Shown here piece after piece: positions 13,677 through 21,174 of a DNA stretch of 22,436 nt. Numbering within the stretch: the stretch's first letter is position 1; every line of letters begins with the position of its first letter. The position numbers and the translations under genes were made by a program. Origin of the DNA: JAZDHV01 sp043810355 (GTDB lineage: Archaea; Nanobdellota; Nanobdellia; Woesearchaeales; JAGVYU01); assembly GCA_043810355.1 (NCBI GenBank), contig JBDROB010000011.1, forward strand, positions 1 to 22,436, written 5' to 3'. Below the pieces are notes generated by a model. The model did not search any database and was not told the origin of the DNA. It saw nothing but the letters and a program-made list of their open reading frames with translations.

Positions 13677-14858
13677 TTACTTTCGGATCACACCTGTCTT
13701 TATAGCAGCATCTTTTACTGCATCAGCTATAGCTTTTGATACAGATTTATCAAAAACAGCAGGTAATATCATATCAGGGTTTGGAGATTTGACAGTCTTT
13801 GCAAGAGCCAGTGCTGCTGCTAGTTTCATCTCATCATTTATCTCAGTTGCACCTGCATCAAAAGCACCTCTAAAAACTCCTGGGAATGCAAGAACATTGT
13901 TTATCTGATTTGGAAAATCACTTCTTCCAGTTCCAACAATAGCAGCACCTGCCTCTTTTGCAAGTTCAGGCATGATTTCTGGAACTGGATTTGCCATTGC
14001 AAAAATTATCGGATCATCATTCATTGACTGGATCATGTCTTTTGACACCAAATTTGGCTTGCTCACTCCGATAAAAACATCTGTTCCTTCCATAGCATGA
14101 GCAAGATCTCCTTGTTTCCTCTGCTTATTTGTTATTTTAGCAATATCTTCCTTATATCTGTTTAAGTTATCCCTTCCCTTGCAGATGATTCCAATGCTAT
14201 CAACCAAGATAATATCCTTGACACCAAAATTAATAAGAGCATTTGTAATTGCTATGCCTGCGGCTCCAGCACCATTTATAACAATCTTGATCTCTTCTTT
14301 TTTCTTGCCAACTATTTTCAAAGAATTGATGATTGCTGCAAGCACAACAATAGCAGTTCCATGCTGATCATCATGGAATACAGGAATAATCAGCTCTTTT
14401 TTGAGCCTATCCTCAATATCAAAGCATCTTGGGGCAGAAATATCTTCTAAATTTATTCCTCCAAAACTTGGGCTGATTGCCACTATTGTTCTGACAATCT
14501 CATCTGGATCATTTGTGTTCAATGCAATCGGAAATGCATCGACATTTCCAAATTCCTTGAATAAGACGCATTTGCCTTCCATGACTGGCAGACTGGCACT
14601 TGGTCCAATATCCCCTAAGCCAAGGACAGCGCTTCCATCAGTTATTACAGCAACTGTGTTTCCAATATTTGTATATTTATAGACATCTTCTGGATTCTTA
14701 TTTATCTGCCTGCATGGCTCTGCAACCCCTGGCGTATAGGCAAGAGTCAGGTCTTCTTTATCTTTTATATGTGTCTTTACAAGAGTTGCGATCTTTCCCT
14801 TATTCTCCAAATGCAGCCTTAAAGACTCATCCTCTATTGTCAATTTTTCTCCAATCAA
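13677..14858 (-). CDS. Malic enzyme (NAD(P)-dependent, decarboxylating)
   Basis: Oxidative decarboxylation of malate to pyruvate and CO2 with NAD(P)+. The N-terminal catalytic part has YTPGVAEPC (41-49, catalytic Tyr), the Lys motif MEGKCVLFK (93-101), the metal-binding EDISAPRCF (138-146) and FHDDQHGTA (161-169). The nucleotide-binding domain has GAGAAG (196-201). Length of 393 residues is right for the short bacterial/archaeal form without the phosphotransacetylase domain. No ATG fits the frame; the start is TTG at 14858, or TTG five codons later (14843) with ggaga just before it. A TATA-like box lies near 14926-14938. Confidence 0.93.
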   Translation of the reverse strand: MIGEKLTIEDESLRLHLENKGKIATLVKTHIKDKEDLTLAYTPGVAEPCRQINKNPEDVYKYTNIGNTVAVITDGSAVLGLGDIGPSASLPVMEGKCVLFKEFGNVDAFPIALNTNDPDEIVRTIVAISPSFGGINLEDISAPRCFDIEDRLKKELIIPVFHDDQHGTAIVVLAAIINSLKIVGKKKEEIKIVINGAGAAGIAITNALINFGVKDIILVDSIGIICKGRDNLNRYKEDIAKITNKQRKQGDLAHAMEGTDVFIGVSKPNLVSKDMIQSMNDDPIIFAMANPVPEIMPELAKEAGAAIVGTGRSDFPNQINNVLAFPGVFRGAFDAGATEINDEMKLAAALALAKTVKSPNPDMILPAVFDKSVSKAIADAVKDAAIKTGVIRK

Positions 14859-14942
14859 TTCTTATTGTCTTAATAACTTCCATATAATCTTAAAACATTT
14901 ATCAATAAGAACATATCATAATAGAATATATAAATTGTTTGT

Positions 14943-15176
14943 TTAAATTTTTAACTCTTTTTTTATAGCTTCTTTGTCAAACCCAACAATAACTTTGTCA
15001 TCAATCATTATGACTGGGACTCCCAGCTGGCCAGATTTCTCAATCATCTCATTCCTTGCTTTCTCATCTTCAGCAACATTTAAGTCATTGAATTCTACCT
15101 TATTCTCTTTAAAAAAGTCTTTCACTTTATGACACCAAGGGCATGTTGGTGTGCTGTAAACAATTATTTTAGCCAT
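14943..15176 (-). CDS. Glutaredoxin-like protein
   Basis: Small thiol-disulfide oxidoreductase of 77 residues with a thioredoxin fold. The active site is CPWC (12-15); the cis-proline lies in GVPVI (52-56, Pro54) and GFD at 65-67 closes the fold. The CPWC motif and length are like NrdH/glutaredoxin-family proteins, which reduce ribonucleotide reductase or other dithiol targets. The ribosome site GGGGG lies seven bases before the ATG. It stands just upstream of malic enzyme with an 84-bp gap and a promoter between, so it is probably a separate unit. Confidence 0.9.
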   Translation of the reverse strand: MAKIIVYSTPTCPWCHKVKDFFKENKVEFNDLNVAEDEKARNEMIEKSGQLGVPVIMIDDKVIVGFDKEAIKKELKI

Positions 15177-15592
15177 TATATAACCCCCTAAACCTCAATA
15201 ATATGAAAAGGAGCATCAATATTATATAAACTTTTGTTTTGAATCTCAAGGAGATTTTGAAAAATTGATCTAAAGAACAATTAGTAAGAGATTAGATGAG
15301 AATTTCTGACATTTTGCAGAAATATTTTTCTAACTATCTTTAATTTTAGATTTTGTTATGAATCTTGCCAAATTCAATCAAATTTATTAATTTATTATTA
15401 ATGAAAAAATCAAAGATAGGCATAGTCCTTTTGTATCATTGATCGGAGTTATAAAATAGGCATAGTCTGTTAAATAGAGAATATTTGTATTGGAAACAGT
15501 TGATTAGATGAAAAATATGTTCCCTAAATGTTTAATAATTGTTATTTGGGCTTATCAGAAATACAAATATTTTTAAATCTATGCTAAAAATA
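15177..15592. other. Intergenic region ahead of TFB
   Basis: This AT-rich region has no supported gene. On its left is the minus-strand Grx promoter (tttatataat near 15224-15233). It has a 15-bp direct repeat with one mismatch, containing ataggcatagtc, at 15413-15427 and 15453-15467, exactly 40 bp apart. The short reading frames here (13 and 22 codons) have no recognisable features. The rest is unstructured to my reading. Confidence 0.6.
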
Positions 15593-15608
15593 CCGAAAGG
15601 TTTAAATA
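15593..15608 (+). promoter_or_regulatory. Strong BRE/TATA promoter of TFB
   Basis: The purine-rich BRE ccgaaagg (15593-15600) abuts tttaaata (15601-15608), a near-ideal archaeal promoter. Transcription should begin near 15631, giving TFB a leader of about 110 nt, while most genes in this window have very short or no leaders. Confidence 0.65.
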
Positions 15609-15666
15609 CTAATAACTGACACCTATTCCTTAAAATATATTTTTAAGTAAATATATTGCTAAAAAA

Positions 15667-15719
15667 GGGGGTCATTGATATCAAATTTATTAAACTGGAA
15701 TCTAGATCTCTCTAGATAA
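15667..15719 (+). promoter_or_regulatory. TFB leader: stray GGGGGT site, possible uORF and hairpin
   Basis: The leader holds gggggt at 15667-15672, like the ribosome sites of the genes starting at 15176 and 10611. It is followed by a 14-codon frame opening with TTG at 15675 and ending at 15719. The end of that frame forms a hairpin from tctaga (15701-15706) and tctaga (15711-15716). The TTG lies only two bases after the site, which is short, so translation of this frame is doubtful. TFB's own site, aggtga at 15732-15737, is normal. Confidence 0.3.
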
Positions 15720-15741
15720 ATCCGTTCAACAAGGTGAAAAA

Positions 15742-16671
15742 ATGCCATACGTAAAAAAATGCCCGGAATGTGGTTCAATAAACTTATTCTATAATCGTGA
15801 AAAAGGAGAAATCATCTGCAAAGATTGCGGACTCGTAATCGAGGACAAGATGGTTGACTTCTCCCAGGAATGGAGAGAATTTGACGGAGAAGAAGGAGAG
15901 AAGAGAAGAAGGACAGGAGCACCTATGACCTATACCCAATTTGACCAAGGATTGGGGACAGAAGTCGGAAGAAAAGCAGATCTTTATTCAATGGGCAATA
16001 AGGAAAGGAATAAATTCTTCAGATTAAGGAAATGGCAGTACAGGATATCAACTGCTATTGAAAGAAACCTAAAGTTAGCTCTTGCAGAACTAAAAAGAGT
16101 ATCATCATATTTAAAATTGCCAAAGAGTGTTGAAGAGGAATCAGCAAGAATATACACTCTAGCTGTCCAAAGAGGCCTTGTAAGAGGAAGATCAATGGAA
16201 AGTGTTGTTGCTGGAGCACTATATGCTGCATGCAGAAGGCATGAAGTCCCTAGAACTCTTGATGAATTAAGCGAAGCATCTGGAATTGAGAAAAAAGAGA
16301 TCGGAAGGACATATAGGTTTGTGACAAGAGAATTAGGAATTACAATATTGCCATCAAATCCAGTAGATTATATAGCAAGATTCTCAAGCTCATTGAAATT
16401 AAGCCCAGAGACACAGTCAAAATCAGTTGAGATCCTTGAAAAAGCACAGAAAGCAGAGTTGACCTCTGGTAGAGGCCCGACTGGTATTGCTGCTGCTGCA
16501 CTTTATGTCGCTGCACTGATCCATGGAGAGAAAAGGACACAGAGAGAAGTTGCAGATGTAGCTGGAGTGACAGAAGTCACAATCAGGAACAGATACAAGG
16601 AATTGCTTGAAGAGCTAAATCTTGAGAAAGATATAAAGAGAGTGAAGAAGAAAAGCAAAGGGAAGAAATAA
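15742..16671 (+). CDS. tfb: Transcription initiation factor B (TFB)
   Basis: Archaeal TFIIB homologue that joins TBP-TATA complexes to RNA polymerase. The N-terminal zinc ribbon has C7, C10, C26 and C29. The B-finger/linker follows (EWREFDGEEGEKRRRTGAP, 48-66). Two cyclin-like repeats run about 108-205 and 210-300, with the DNA-binding helix-turn-helix in the second (REVADVAGVTEVTIRNRYKEL). Length 309 is normal, with no intein. The start has aggtga four bases ahead. It is a single-gene unit with a strong promoter, probably highly expressed. Confidence 0.97.
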   Translation: MPYVKKCPECGSINLFYNREKGEIICKDCGLVIEDKMVDFSQEWREFDGEEGEKRRRTGAPMTYTQFDQGLGTEVGRKADLYSMGNKERNKFFRLRKWQYRISTAIERNLKLALAELKRVSSYLKLPKSVEEESARIYTLAVQRGLVRGRSMESVVAGALYAACRRHEVPRTLDELSEASGIEKKEIGRTYRFVTRELGITILPSNPVDYIARFSSSLKLSPETQSKSVEILEKAQKAELTSGRGPTGIAAAALYVAALIHGEKRTQREVADVAGVTEVTIRNRYKELLEELNLEKDIKRVKKKSKGKK

Positions 16672-16674
16672 ATC

Positions 16675-16700
16675 TTATTTTTCTATTTAACATTTTTATT
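16675..16700 (+). terminator. T-rich terminator after TFB
   Basis: Two runs of five T residues directly follow the TFB stop codon, without a hairpin. Confidence 0.35.
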
Positions 16701-16820
16701 CAAATCATTCTATATATTTCAATTAATTACATTTTAATAAACATGTCTAATCTTTAATTCCGATAACCTTGACATTTCAAGATAGATAAATTTTTAATGT
16801 AACTGAATATTTCCTGTTTT

Positions 16821-17750
16821 ATGGGAAAACACCTATATGTGATCCATGCTGATCCTCATGCCAATGCTGAAGCAGTCAAAGCTGTTTTCGAGCATATGGA
16901 CCAGCATATTAACGCAAGATACACTCTTGTTTGTCTTGGAGACTATACTGGATATGGGCCTTTTCCTAATGAGGTAATACAGGCTTATAGGCAAAGGACT
17001 GATGTTGTCAAACATCTGATATCAGGCAATCATGATCATGTATCTTCTTTCTCAGAGCATACTGAATTCTACAACCCATTTGCACTCACAATGATATTTT
17101 GGAACAGGAATGTATTAAGCCAGGATAACAAGGATTGGCTGAGCTGTCTTCCAAAGAAAATGTCTGTTGATGACAGATTGAAGTTTGTCCACGGAGCTCC
17201 TGAAAGTCCTGAATCATATATCATGAACCATCGAGAGGCTATGGAGCAAAGAGCTTTTTTATCAGAACCCAACAGGACAAAATTAGTTTTTTTTGGTCAT
17301 AGTCATAAGCGATCACTATATCACGAACAGGATCTAGAAAGATATGATCCAGACAAGGGAAAACAAGAATACAATGTCTCTGAAGAAGAAATATTTTTTA
17401 TTAATCCAGGGTCAATCGGACAGAGAAGAGATGGTATAAGAACAGCTCAGGAATGCATTGGATTTGCATCTTATGGTATGCTTGAGCTTGATGATAACAG
17501 CAATGGAGGTGCAAAATTCACTTTTGTTAATGTGCCTTATTCAACAACAAGAATGAAACAGAGATATCATGAAATTTCTGGAGCTCTCAGTGATATTATT
17601 GAATCAGACCCAATTTTACAAGCTGATTTTGTTGCATTTTATGAGGCTCTTCAAGCAGAGAAAAAACATGTCCCTTCTCAAGACAAATGGATTCCAACAG
17701 GATGGGAAATTGGTGAAAAATTCTTAAGGAGAATTTATAGGGGGAAATAA
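16821..17750 (+). CDS. Calcineurin-type metallophosphoesterase
   Basis: Binuclear-metal phosphoesterase. The motif line is intact: D11-x-H13 (in HADPHAN), GD at 40-41 with GYGPFPNEV, GNHD at 69-72, H124 (in FVHGAPESP), and GHSH at 159-162. The general layout resembles the YfcE/serine-threonine-phosphatase-like group that acts on nucleotides or phosphoproteins. The residue before the first His is Pro instead of the usual Ile/Leu, and Ala replaces the Gly of the usual HGN. Length 309 exceeds the usual 160-250; the extra part is C-terminal and helical (about 235-309). A TATA-like box near 16787-16797 lies about 29 bp ahead of the ATG, consistent with a leaderless mRNA. Confidence 0.88.
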   Translation: MGKHLYVIHADPHANAEAVKAVFEHMDQHINARYTLVCLGDYTGYGPFPNEVIQAYRQRTDVVKHLISGNHDHVSSFSEHTEFYNPFALTMIFWNRNVLSQDNKDWLSCLPKKMSVDDRLKFVHGAPESPESYIMNHREAMEQRAFLSEPNRTKLVFFGHSHKRSLYHEQDLERYDPDKGKQEYNVSEEEIFFINPGSIGQRRDGIRTAQECIGFASYGMLELDDNSNGGAKFTFVNVPYSTTRMKQRYHEISGALSDIIESDPILQADFVAFYEALQAEKKHVPSQDKWIPTGWEIGEKFLRRIYRGK

Positions 17751-17751
17751 A

Positions 17752-18054
17752 TTAATATCTGCATAATTTTTTCTTAAAATCAATAATCTTTCCCCCCTTA
17801 ATCTTGATTCCTTCTTTTTTTAGAAGCTGAAATTTCTTTTTTGATCCTTTTGCATATCCTCCCAATCTTCCATCAGATTTAATAACCCTGTGGCATGGTA
17901 CTTTTGGTGCATCTGGATTCCTTTTGCATGCATTTCCGACTGCCATGTATGCCCTTGAGTTCAGTTCTTTTGCTATGATCTTGTAGGTTGTAACCTTTCC
18001 TTTTGGAATCTTATTTAGAAGGAGGTAAACCTTTTTCTGGAATTCAGTCGCCAT
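17752..18054 (-). CDS. Minimal MGMT (methylated-DNA cysteine methyltransferase domain)
   Basis: A 100-residue protein equal to the DNA-binding/catalytic domain of O6-alkylguanine-DNA alkyltransferase, which transfers the alkyl group from guanine to its own cysteine. PCHRV (53-57) contains the acceptor Cys54, so it is not an alkyltransferase-like (ATL) protein in which Trp replaces it. TTYKIIAKELNSRAYMAVGNACKRNP and DGRLGGYAKG also match the family. The N-terminal domain of typical MGMT is missing. The gene is convergent with the phosphoesterase (one base between stops) and lies 31 bp downstream of a membrane-protein gene on its own strand. Confidence 0.9.
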   Translation of the reverse strand: MATEFQKKVYLLLNKIPKGKVTTYKIIAKELNSRAYMAVGNACKRNPDAPKVPCHRVIKSDGRLGGYAKGSKKKFQLLKKEGIKIKGGKIIDFKKKLCRY

Positions 18055-18085
18055 TTTCTTTCACTCAATATCGAGCCTATTCCTA

Positions 18086-18427
18086 TCAATACTTGTGCCT
18101 GCTCAGGTTCAGCTCAATAAAATGTATGACAACTGATGCAAGCAGATAAGAGACGATAAATCCAATTACGAAGACCTGAAGAAAATAGATGTTGAAATAA
18201 TCTTTTAACTGAAAATCCTCTTGATGCAGGTTGCCTCTAAGCAGATCATTTATTGCCTTATAGTCCCCTACAGCAGAAAACCTGATCCCAGACTCATTCG
18301 GGTCATAATAAGGTATAGGGACAAATAAAAGAAAGATCATAAAAATAGTTATCTTCATCCAGTTTGGCTTGACCAGATCCATAAACCAATGCATCTTTGT
18401 CTCTTCTTTCAAATTGAGCAGGCTCAT
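18086..18427 (-). CDS. Membrane protein with two helices, unknown function
   Basis: Protein of 113 residues, not recognised. Hydrophobic segments are at about 26-41 and 84-105, with a polar, probably extracellular, loop between them (PIPYYDPNESGIRFSAVGDYKAIN...). The first Met is 18427; an alternative internal Met is at residue 12 (18394). A TATA-like tttaaataaaaat near 18440-18453 fits a leaderless start at 18427. The MGMT gene follows 31 bp downstream and may share the transcript. Confidence 0.65.
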   Translation of the reverse strand: MSLLNLKEETKMHWFMDLVKPNWMKITIFMIFLLFVPIPYYDPNESGIRFSAVGDYKAINDLLRGNLHQEDFQLKDYFNIYFLQVFVIGFIVSYLLASVVIHFIELNLSRHKY

Positions 18428-18545
18428 CTGATACAGATAGAATTATTTTTATTTAAACTTATTGATTGAATTGGCTAAAATCAGATTTTTATTAGAATGT
18501 AAGAGTGGATTTTGGTCATTGTCAGATATTAAGAAATTGTATCGG

Positions 18546-18601
18546 TTACTGGGTTACTGTTTTCAATCTTTTATAGATTACTGGGTTTACTGTTTTCAAT
18601 C
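18546..18601. repeat. Tandem 24-bp direct repeat
   Basis: The sequence ttactgggt(t)tactgttttcaatc is present at 18546-18568 and 18578-18601, with one base inserted in the second copy. The gap 18428-18602 otherwise holds the promoter of the membrane protein at 18086-18427 and nothing else recognisable. The second copy ends right at the stop codon of the minus-strand gene 18603-19565. Confidence 0.5.
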
Positions 18602-18602
18602 A

Positions 18603-19565
18603 TCAGTCAAAATAGATTGTGTTCTTGATCTCATCATTCTCATAATTGAATATTATGAGCCTGTCAGGGTATTGTATCAGGAAATCACCGATTAATGCTA
18701 TTTCAGCAATCTGAGGCTGGAAAGTCTGCAATTGCACATATGATTCCTGTGTTATCCTTCCACCTACAGGAGTTGTAGTCTCAAGCCCGCTCATCTCATT
18801 ATGTGTCAACAACTTCTGCAATAGGTCAAGTGGGACATTCTGGTCCAGCAATAATTGCTGAGGCTGTGATTGAGGCAGGGTCTGTTGAGAAGTTTGAGGA
18901 AGTTGCTGAGCAGCCTGAATACCTGACTGAGGATTTGGCTGCAATTCAGATTTATCAATGACCAGAGAAATAACATCTTTCAAATAATCATAGATAAATA
19001 TCTTATCATCAAAAATCAACATGTACTTGCCTAGGTAATTCTGATTCAATTGAGGTATCTGCTGCTGTAGTCCTGGCAATGTTATATCATTGATCTTGAT
19101 AACCTGAGGAGTCTGGTCTGTATAGCCAGAGATTTCCTGGTGTGCCACTAATTTTTCAAAAAAATCACTTGGGATCACATCAAAATCAAGCATATTTACA
19201 ATAGTATTATTGATCGGATCATACAAGACTGTCTTGTTGCTGAACTCTAGGATTAGATTGCCTTCTTGAGCTTTTCCAAAAAAATCTGGATCACTGACCT
19301 TCAGGTTTGCGGCTATATCATCTGAAAGAAAAGTAATCCTAGGTTTCTCTTCTTCATAGGATTTTAGCTCTTTAAACTGGGAAAGGTCTTCCCAAAGGAC
19401 AGAATAAACATCTGTCTCTCCTCCATCAATCTTACCTTTGCCATCCATTACACCAGTTCTTCCAGAAAAAAGAAGGATTATGATGACCAATAAGAGGATG
19501 ATGCTTATTATGTTTGAGACAAGATGGGTGAAGATAAGGTTTAAGAGGTTTTTTCTCATTAACAT
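18603..19565 (-). CDS. Membrane-anchored protein with three repeat domains, unknown
   Basis: Protein of 320 residues from the ATG at 19565. A single N-terminal helix (about 17-34) anchors a large extracellular part. Its sequence contains three related segments of about 50-80 residues. Segment 1 is about 77-128. Segment 2 is 131-204 (PSDFFEKLVAHQEISG near its start, YMLIFDDKIFIYDYLKDVI near its end). Segment 3 is 244-319 (PLDLLQKLLTHNEMSG ... FLIQYPDRLIIFNYENDEI). A Gln/Pro-rich linker (205-243) separates 2 and 3. Start 19565 is favoured over 19586 because TATA gtttaaat at 19591-19598 would start the mRNA near 19568. It is divergent from 19781-20512. Function unknown. Confidence 0.68.
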   Translation of the reverse strand: MLMRKNLLNLIFTHLVSNIISIILLLVIIILLFSGRTGVMDGKGKIDGGETDVYSVLWEDLSQFKELKSYEEEKPRITFLSDDIAANLKVSDPDFFGKAQEGNLILEFSNKTVLYDPINNTIVNMLDFDVIPSDFFEKLVAHQEISGYTDQTPQVIKINDITLPGLQQQIPQLNQNYLGKYMLIFDDKIFIYDYLKDVISLVIDKSELQPNPQSGIQAAQQLPQTSQQTLPQSQPQQLLLDQNVPLDLLQKLLTHNEMSGLETTTPVGGRITQESYVQLQTFQPQIAEIALIGDFLIQYPDRLIIFNYENDEIKNTIYFD

Positions 19566-19748
19566 ACAATAAAATTTCAAAATCACTGATATTTAAACAT
19601 TTGTGTTGGATAGGATATATTTGCCATCAAGTGCTGGCTATAACATTGTTCTATGCAAGGCAGCAGCATTGTTTGGAACTTTTTTTATAATAACTTTTTC
19701 CTATAAAGACTTTTTTATTTTCTCTTTAAACACTTTACAAAAGAAAAG

Positions 19749-19756
19749 TTTAAATA
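19749..19756 (+). promoter_or_regulatory. TATA box of the Thr-linker protein gene
   Basis: The sequence tttaaata is centred about 28 bp before the ATG at 19781. With no ribosome site between them, the mRNA is probably leaderless, and an upstream in-frame TTG at 19763 would lie before the transcript start. Confidence 0.5.
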
Positions 19757-19780
19757 TGCAAATTGTTTTGGAATTGGATA

Positions 19781-20512
19781 ATGGGCAAAGAAGGTAAAGA
19801 TAAGGAAGAAGATAATGAGGATGATGAAAACAATAAAGATGATGATAAAGATGATGAAGAAAGCCCAAAGAGGAACAAAATGTCTGAAGAAAAACATGTT
19901 GTGATCAAGATTACACCTAGAGTATTGGAAAGGACAATATACATAATTATCATAATAATATTACTGGCAGTCATAGTTATCCAGAATGTTTCCTCAATAC
20001 AGTTTGGTGGAGGCAATACTGAAACAACTACAACATTGCAGGAAGAGACAACTACAACTGAAGCGTCTGGTGGTGATGGTGATGAAACAACAACTAATTC
20101 CACCACATCAACTACAACAACATTGAGTGAGAGCCAGATAGCCTCAGATGATGAGCTTAAGGGAAAGGTTGAGATATCTTTTCCAACTAATCCTGAAATA
20201 TCTGATTCAGGAAAAGTCACAAACATTGAGTTCAAGATATCAAATGAAGGCCCAAGCTTTTACCCACAGGTAAAAATATTCTTTTATGATGACAGTGATA
20301 CAGCAGTAATAAAGAGCAAAGAGGTGGCTGTGTGGCCAACAGGCACACCTGTCCAGCTGAACAATGGTGTAACCAGGACATATAATTTCAATTCATTCAC
20401 AAGGTCTTATGTAAGCAATGAGAATGAAGAGGAGACATTTGTCCTTAAGCTCTATAATCGCAAGACAGGGACTGAGCTAGATTCAGCTACAAAAGAGATT
20501 ACAGTCAGTTAA
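19781..20512 (+). CDS. Membrane-anchored surface protein with Thr-rich linker
   Basis: Protein of 243 residues, not recognised. Residues 1-38 are an extremely acidic, disordered cytoplasmic tail (Asp/Glu/Asn/Lys). A single helix at about 53-69 follows. Then a Thr-rich linker (81-115) joins to a beta-rich extracellular domain (about 128-243), which ends in KLYNRKTGTELDSATKEITVS and looks Ig-like or CARDB-like, without cysteines. The start at 19781 follows from the TATA box at 19749-19756. It is divergent from the three-repeat protein at 18603-19565, so their promoters share one short region. Confidence 0.68.
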   Translation: MGKEGKDKEEDNEDDENNKDDDKDDEESPKRNKMSEEKHVVIKITPRVLERTIYIIIIIILLAVIVIQNVSSIQFGGGNTETTTTLQEETTTTEASGGDGDETTTNSTTSTTTTLSESQIASDDELKGKVEISFPTNPEISDSGKVTNIEFKISNEGPSFYPQVKIFFYDDSDTAVIKSKEVAVWPTGTPVQLNNGVTRTYNFNSFTRSYVSNENEEETFVLKLYNRKTGTELDSATKEITVS

Positions 20513-20606
20513 ATTGATTTTATTAGATTATTATGATAGGGTATTTATGATATGGTATTTTCCAACTGTCAATTTTGTTCAATCAATCTCATATTGAGGC
20601 GATCTG

Positions 20607-21026
20607 ATGGATATTTCTAAATTCACATCAATACTGGAGATGAAGGAGATACAGGTCTTTTTCATCATAATAGTTGTAGGATTATTGATATATATTGTCC
20701 TTGTTCTTGGTAAACCTGTTGTAATATGGGTGGCAAACCTTGTTTCTGCACCTTTTAAAAGGAATAAAAAAGAGAAAAAGACAAAGTCTGCGTTAAAAGA
20801 CTTTGATTATAATGTGAAACATGGGAAAAAAGGGGATTTTAGGGAAAGAGATAGTGGATTCATGTCAAATATGAAAAAATGGTATAATGTTGAGACAGAA
20901 GAGGTTCAGGTTGAGGAAAAACCAATATTCTCTTTTTCAATAAATAAGGATTTGATAGATAGAATGATATTTCTTGGAATAATTGTAGTTGAGCTTATTC
21001 TGATTGTTTGGAAGGCAATGAGATAG
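20607..21026 (+). CDS. Membrane protein with two helices, unknown function
   Basis: Protein of 139 residues with hydrophobic helices at about 14-35 and 118-135. The loop between them is long, basic and polar (about residues 48-105, with RNKKEKKTKS and KKGDFRERD) and is probably cytoplasmic. Gaggcgatct lies just before the ATG as ribosome site. No motif identifies it. It follows the Thr-linker gene after 94 bp on the same strand and may belong to the same surface-protein group. Confidence 0.65.
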   Translation: MDISKFTSILEMKEIQVFFIIIVVGLLIYIVLVLGKPVVIWVANLVSAPFKRNKKEKKTKSALKDFDYNVKHGKKGDFRERDSGFMSNMKKWYNVETEEVQVEEKPIFSFSINKDLIDRMIFLGIIVVELILIVWKAMR

Positions 21027-21174
21027 GGGGTGGCAAACCAATAAAGCTTAAAAATATGTCTTGATTCTTCTCTAGTGGTGGTCATATATCAGAATAATAT
21101 ATCTTAGCTTTTTTGTTGGAGAATGGTTCAGCATAAAAGGAAAACCAGGAACAACTGAGTTCACATACAGGGGA

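Noticed and set aside
13633..13908. Plus-strand frame opposite the end of malic enzyme
   Set aside because: It mirrors the strongly conserved malic enzyme frame and has no support of its own.
15400..15560. Short plus-strand peptides upstream of TFB (13 and 22 codons)
   Set aside because: They have no convincing ribosome site, and the first ends after 13 codons. Nothing beyond chance is supported.
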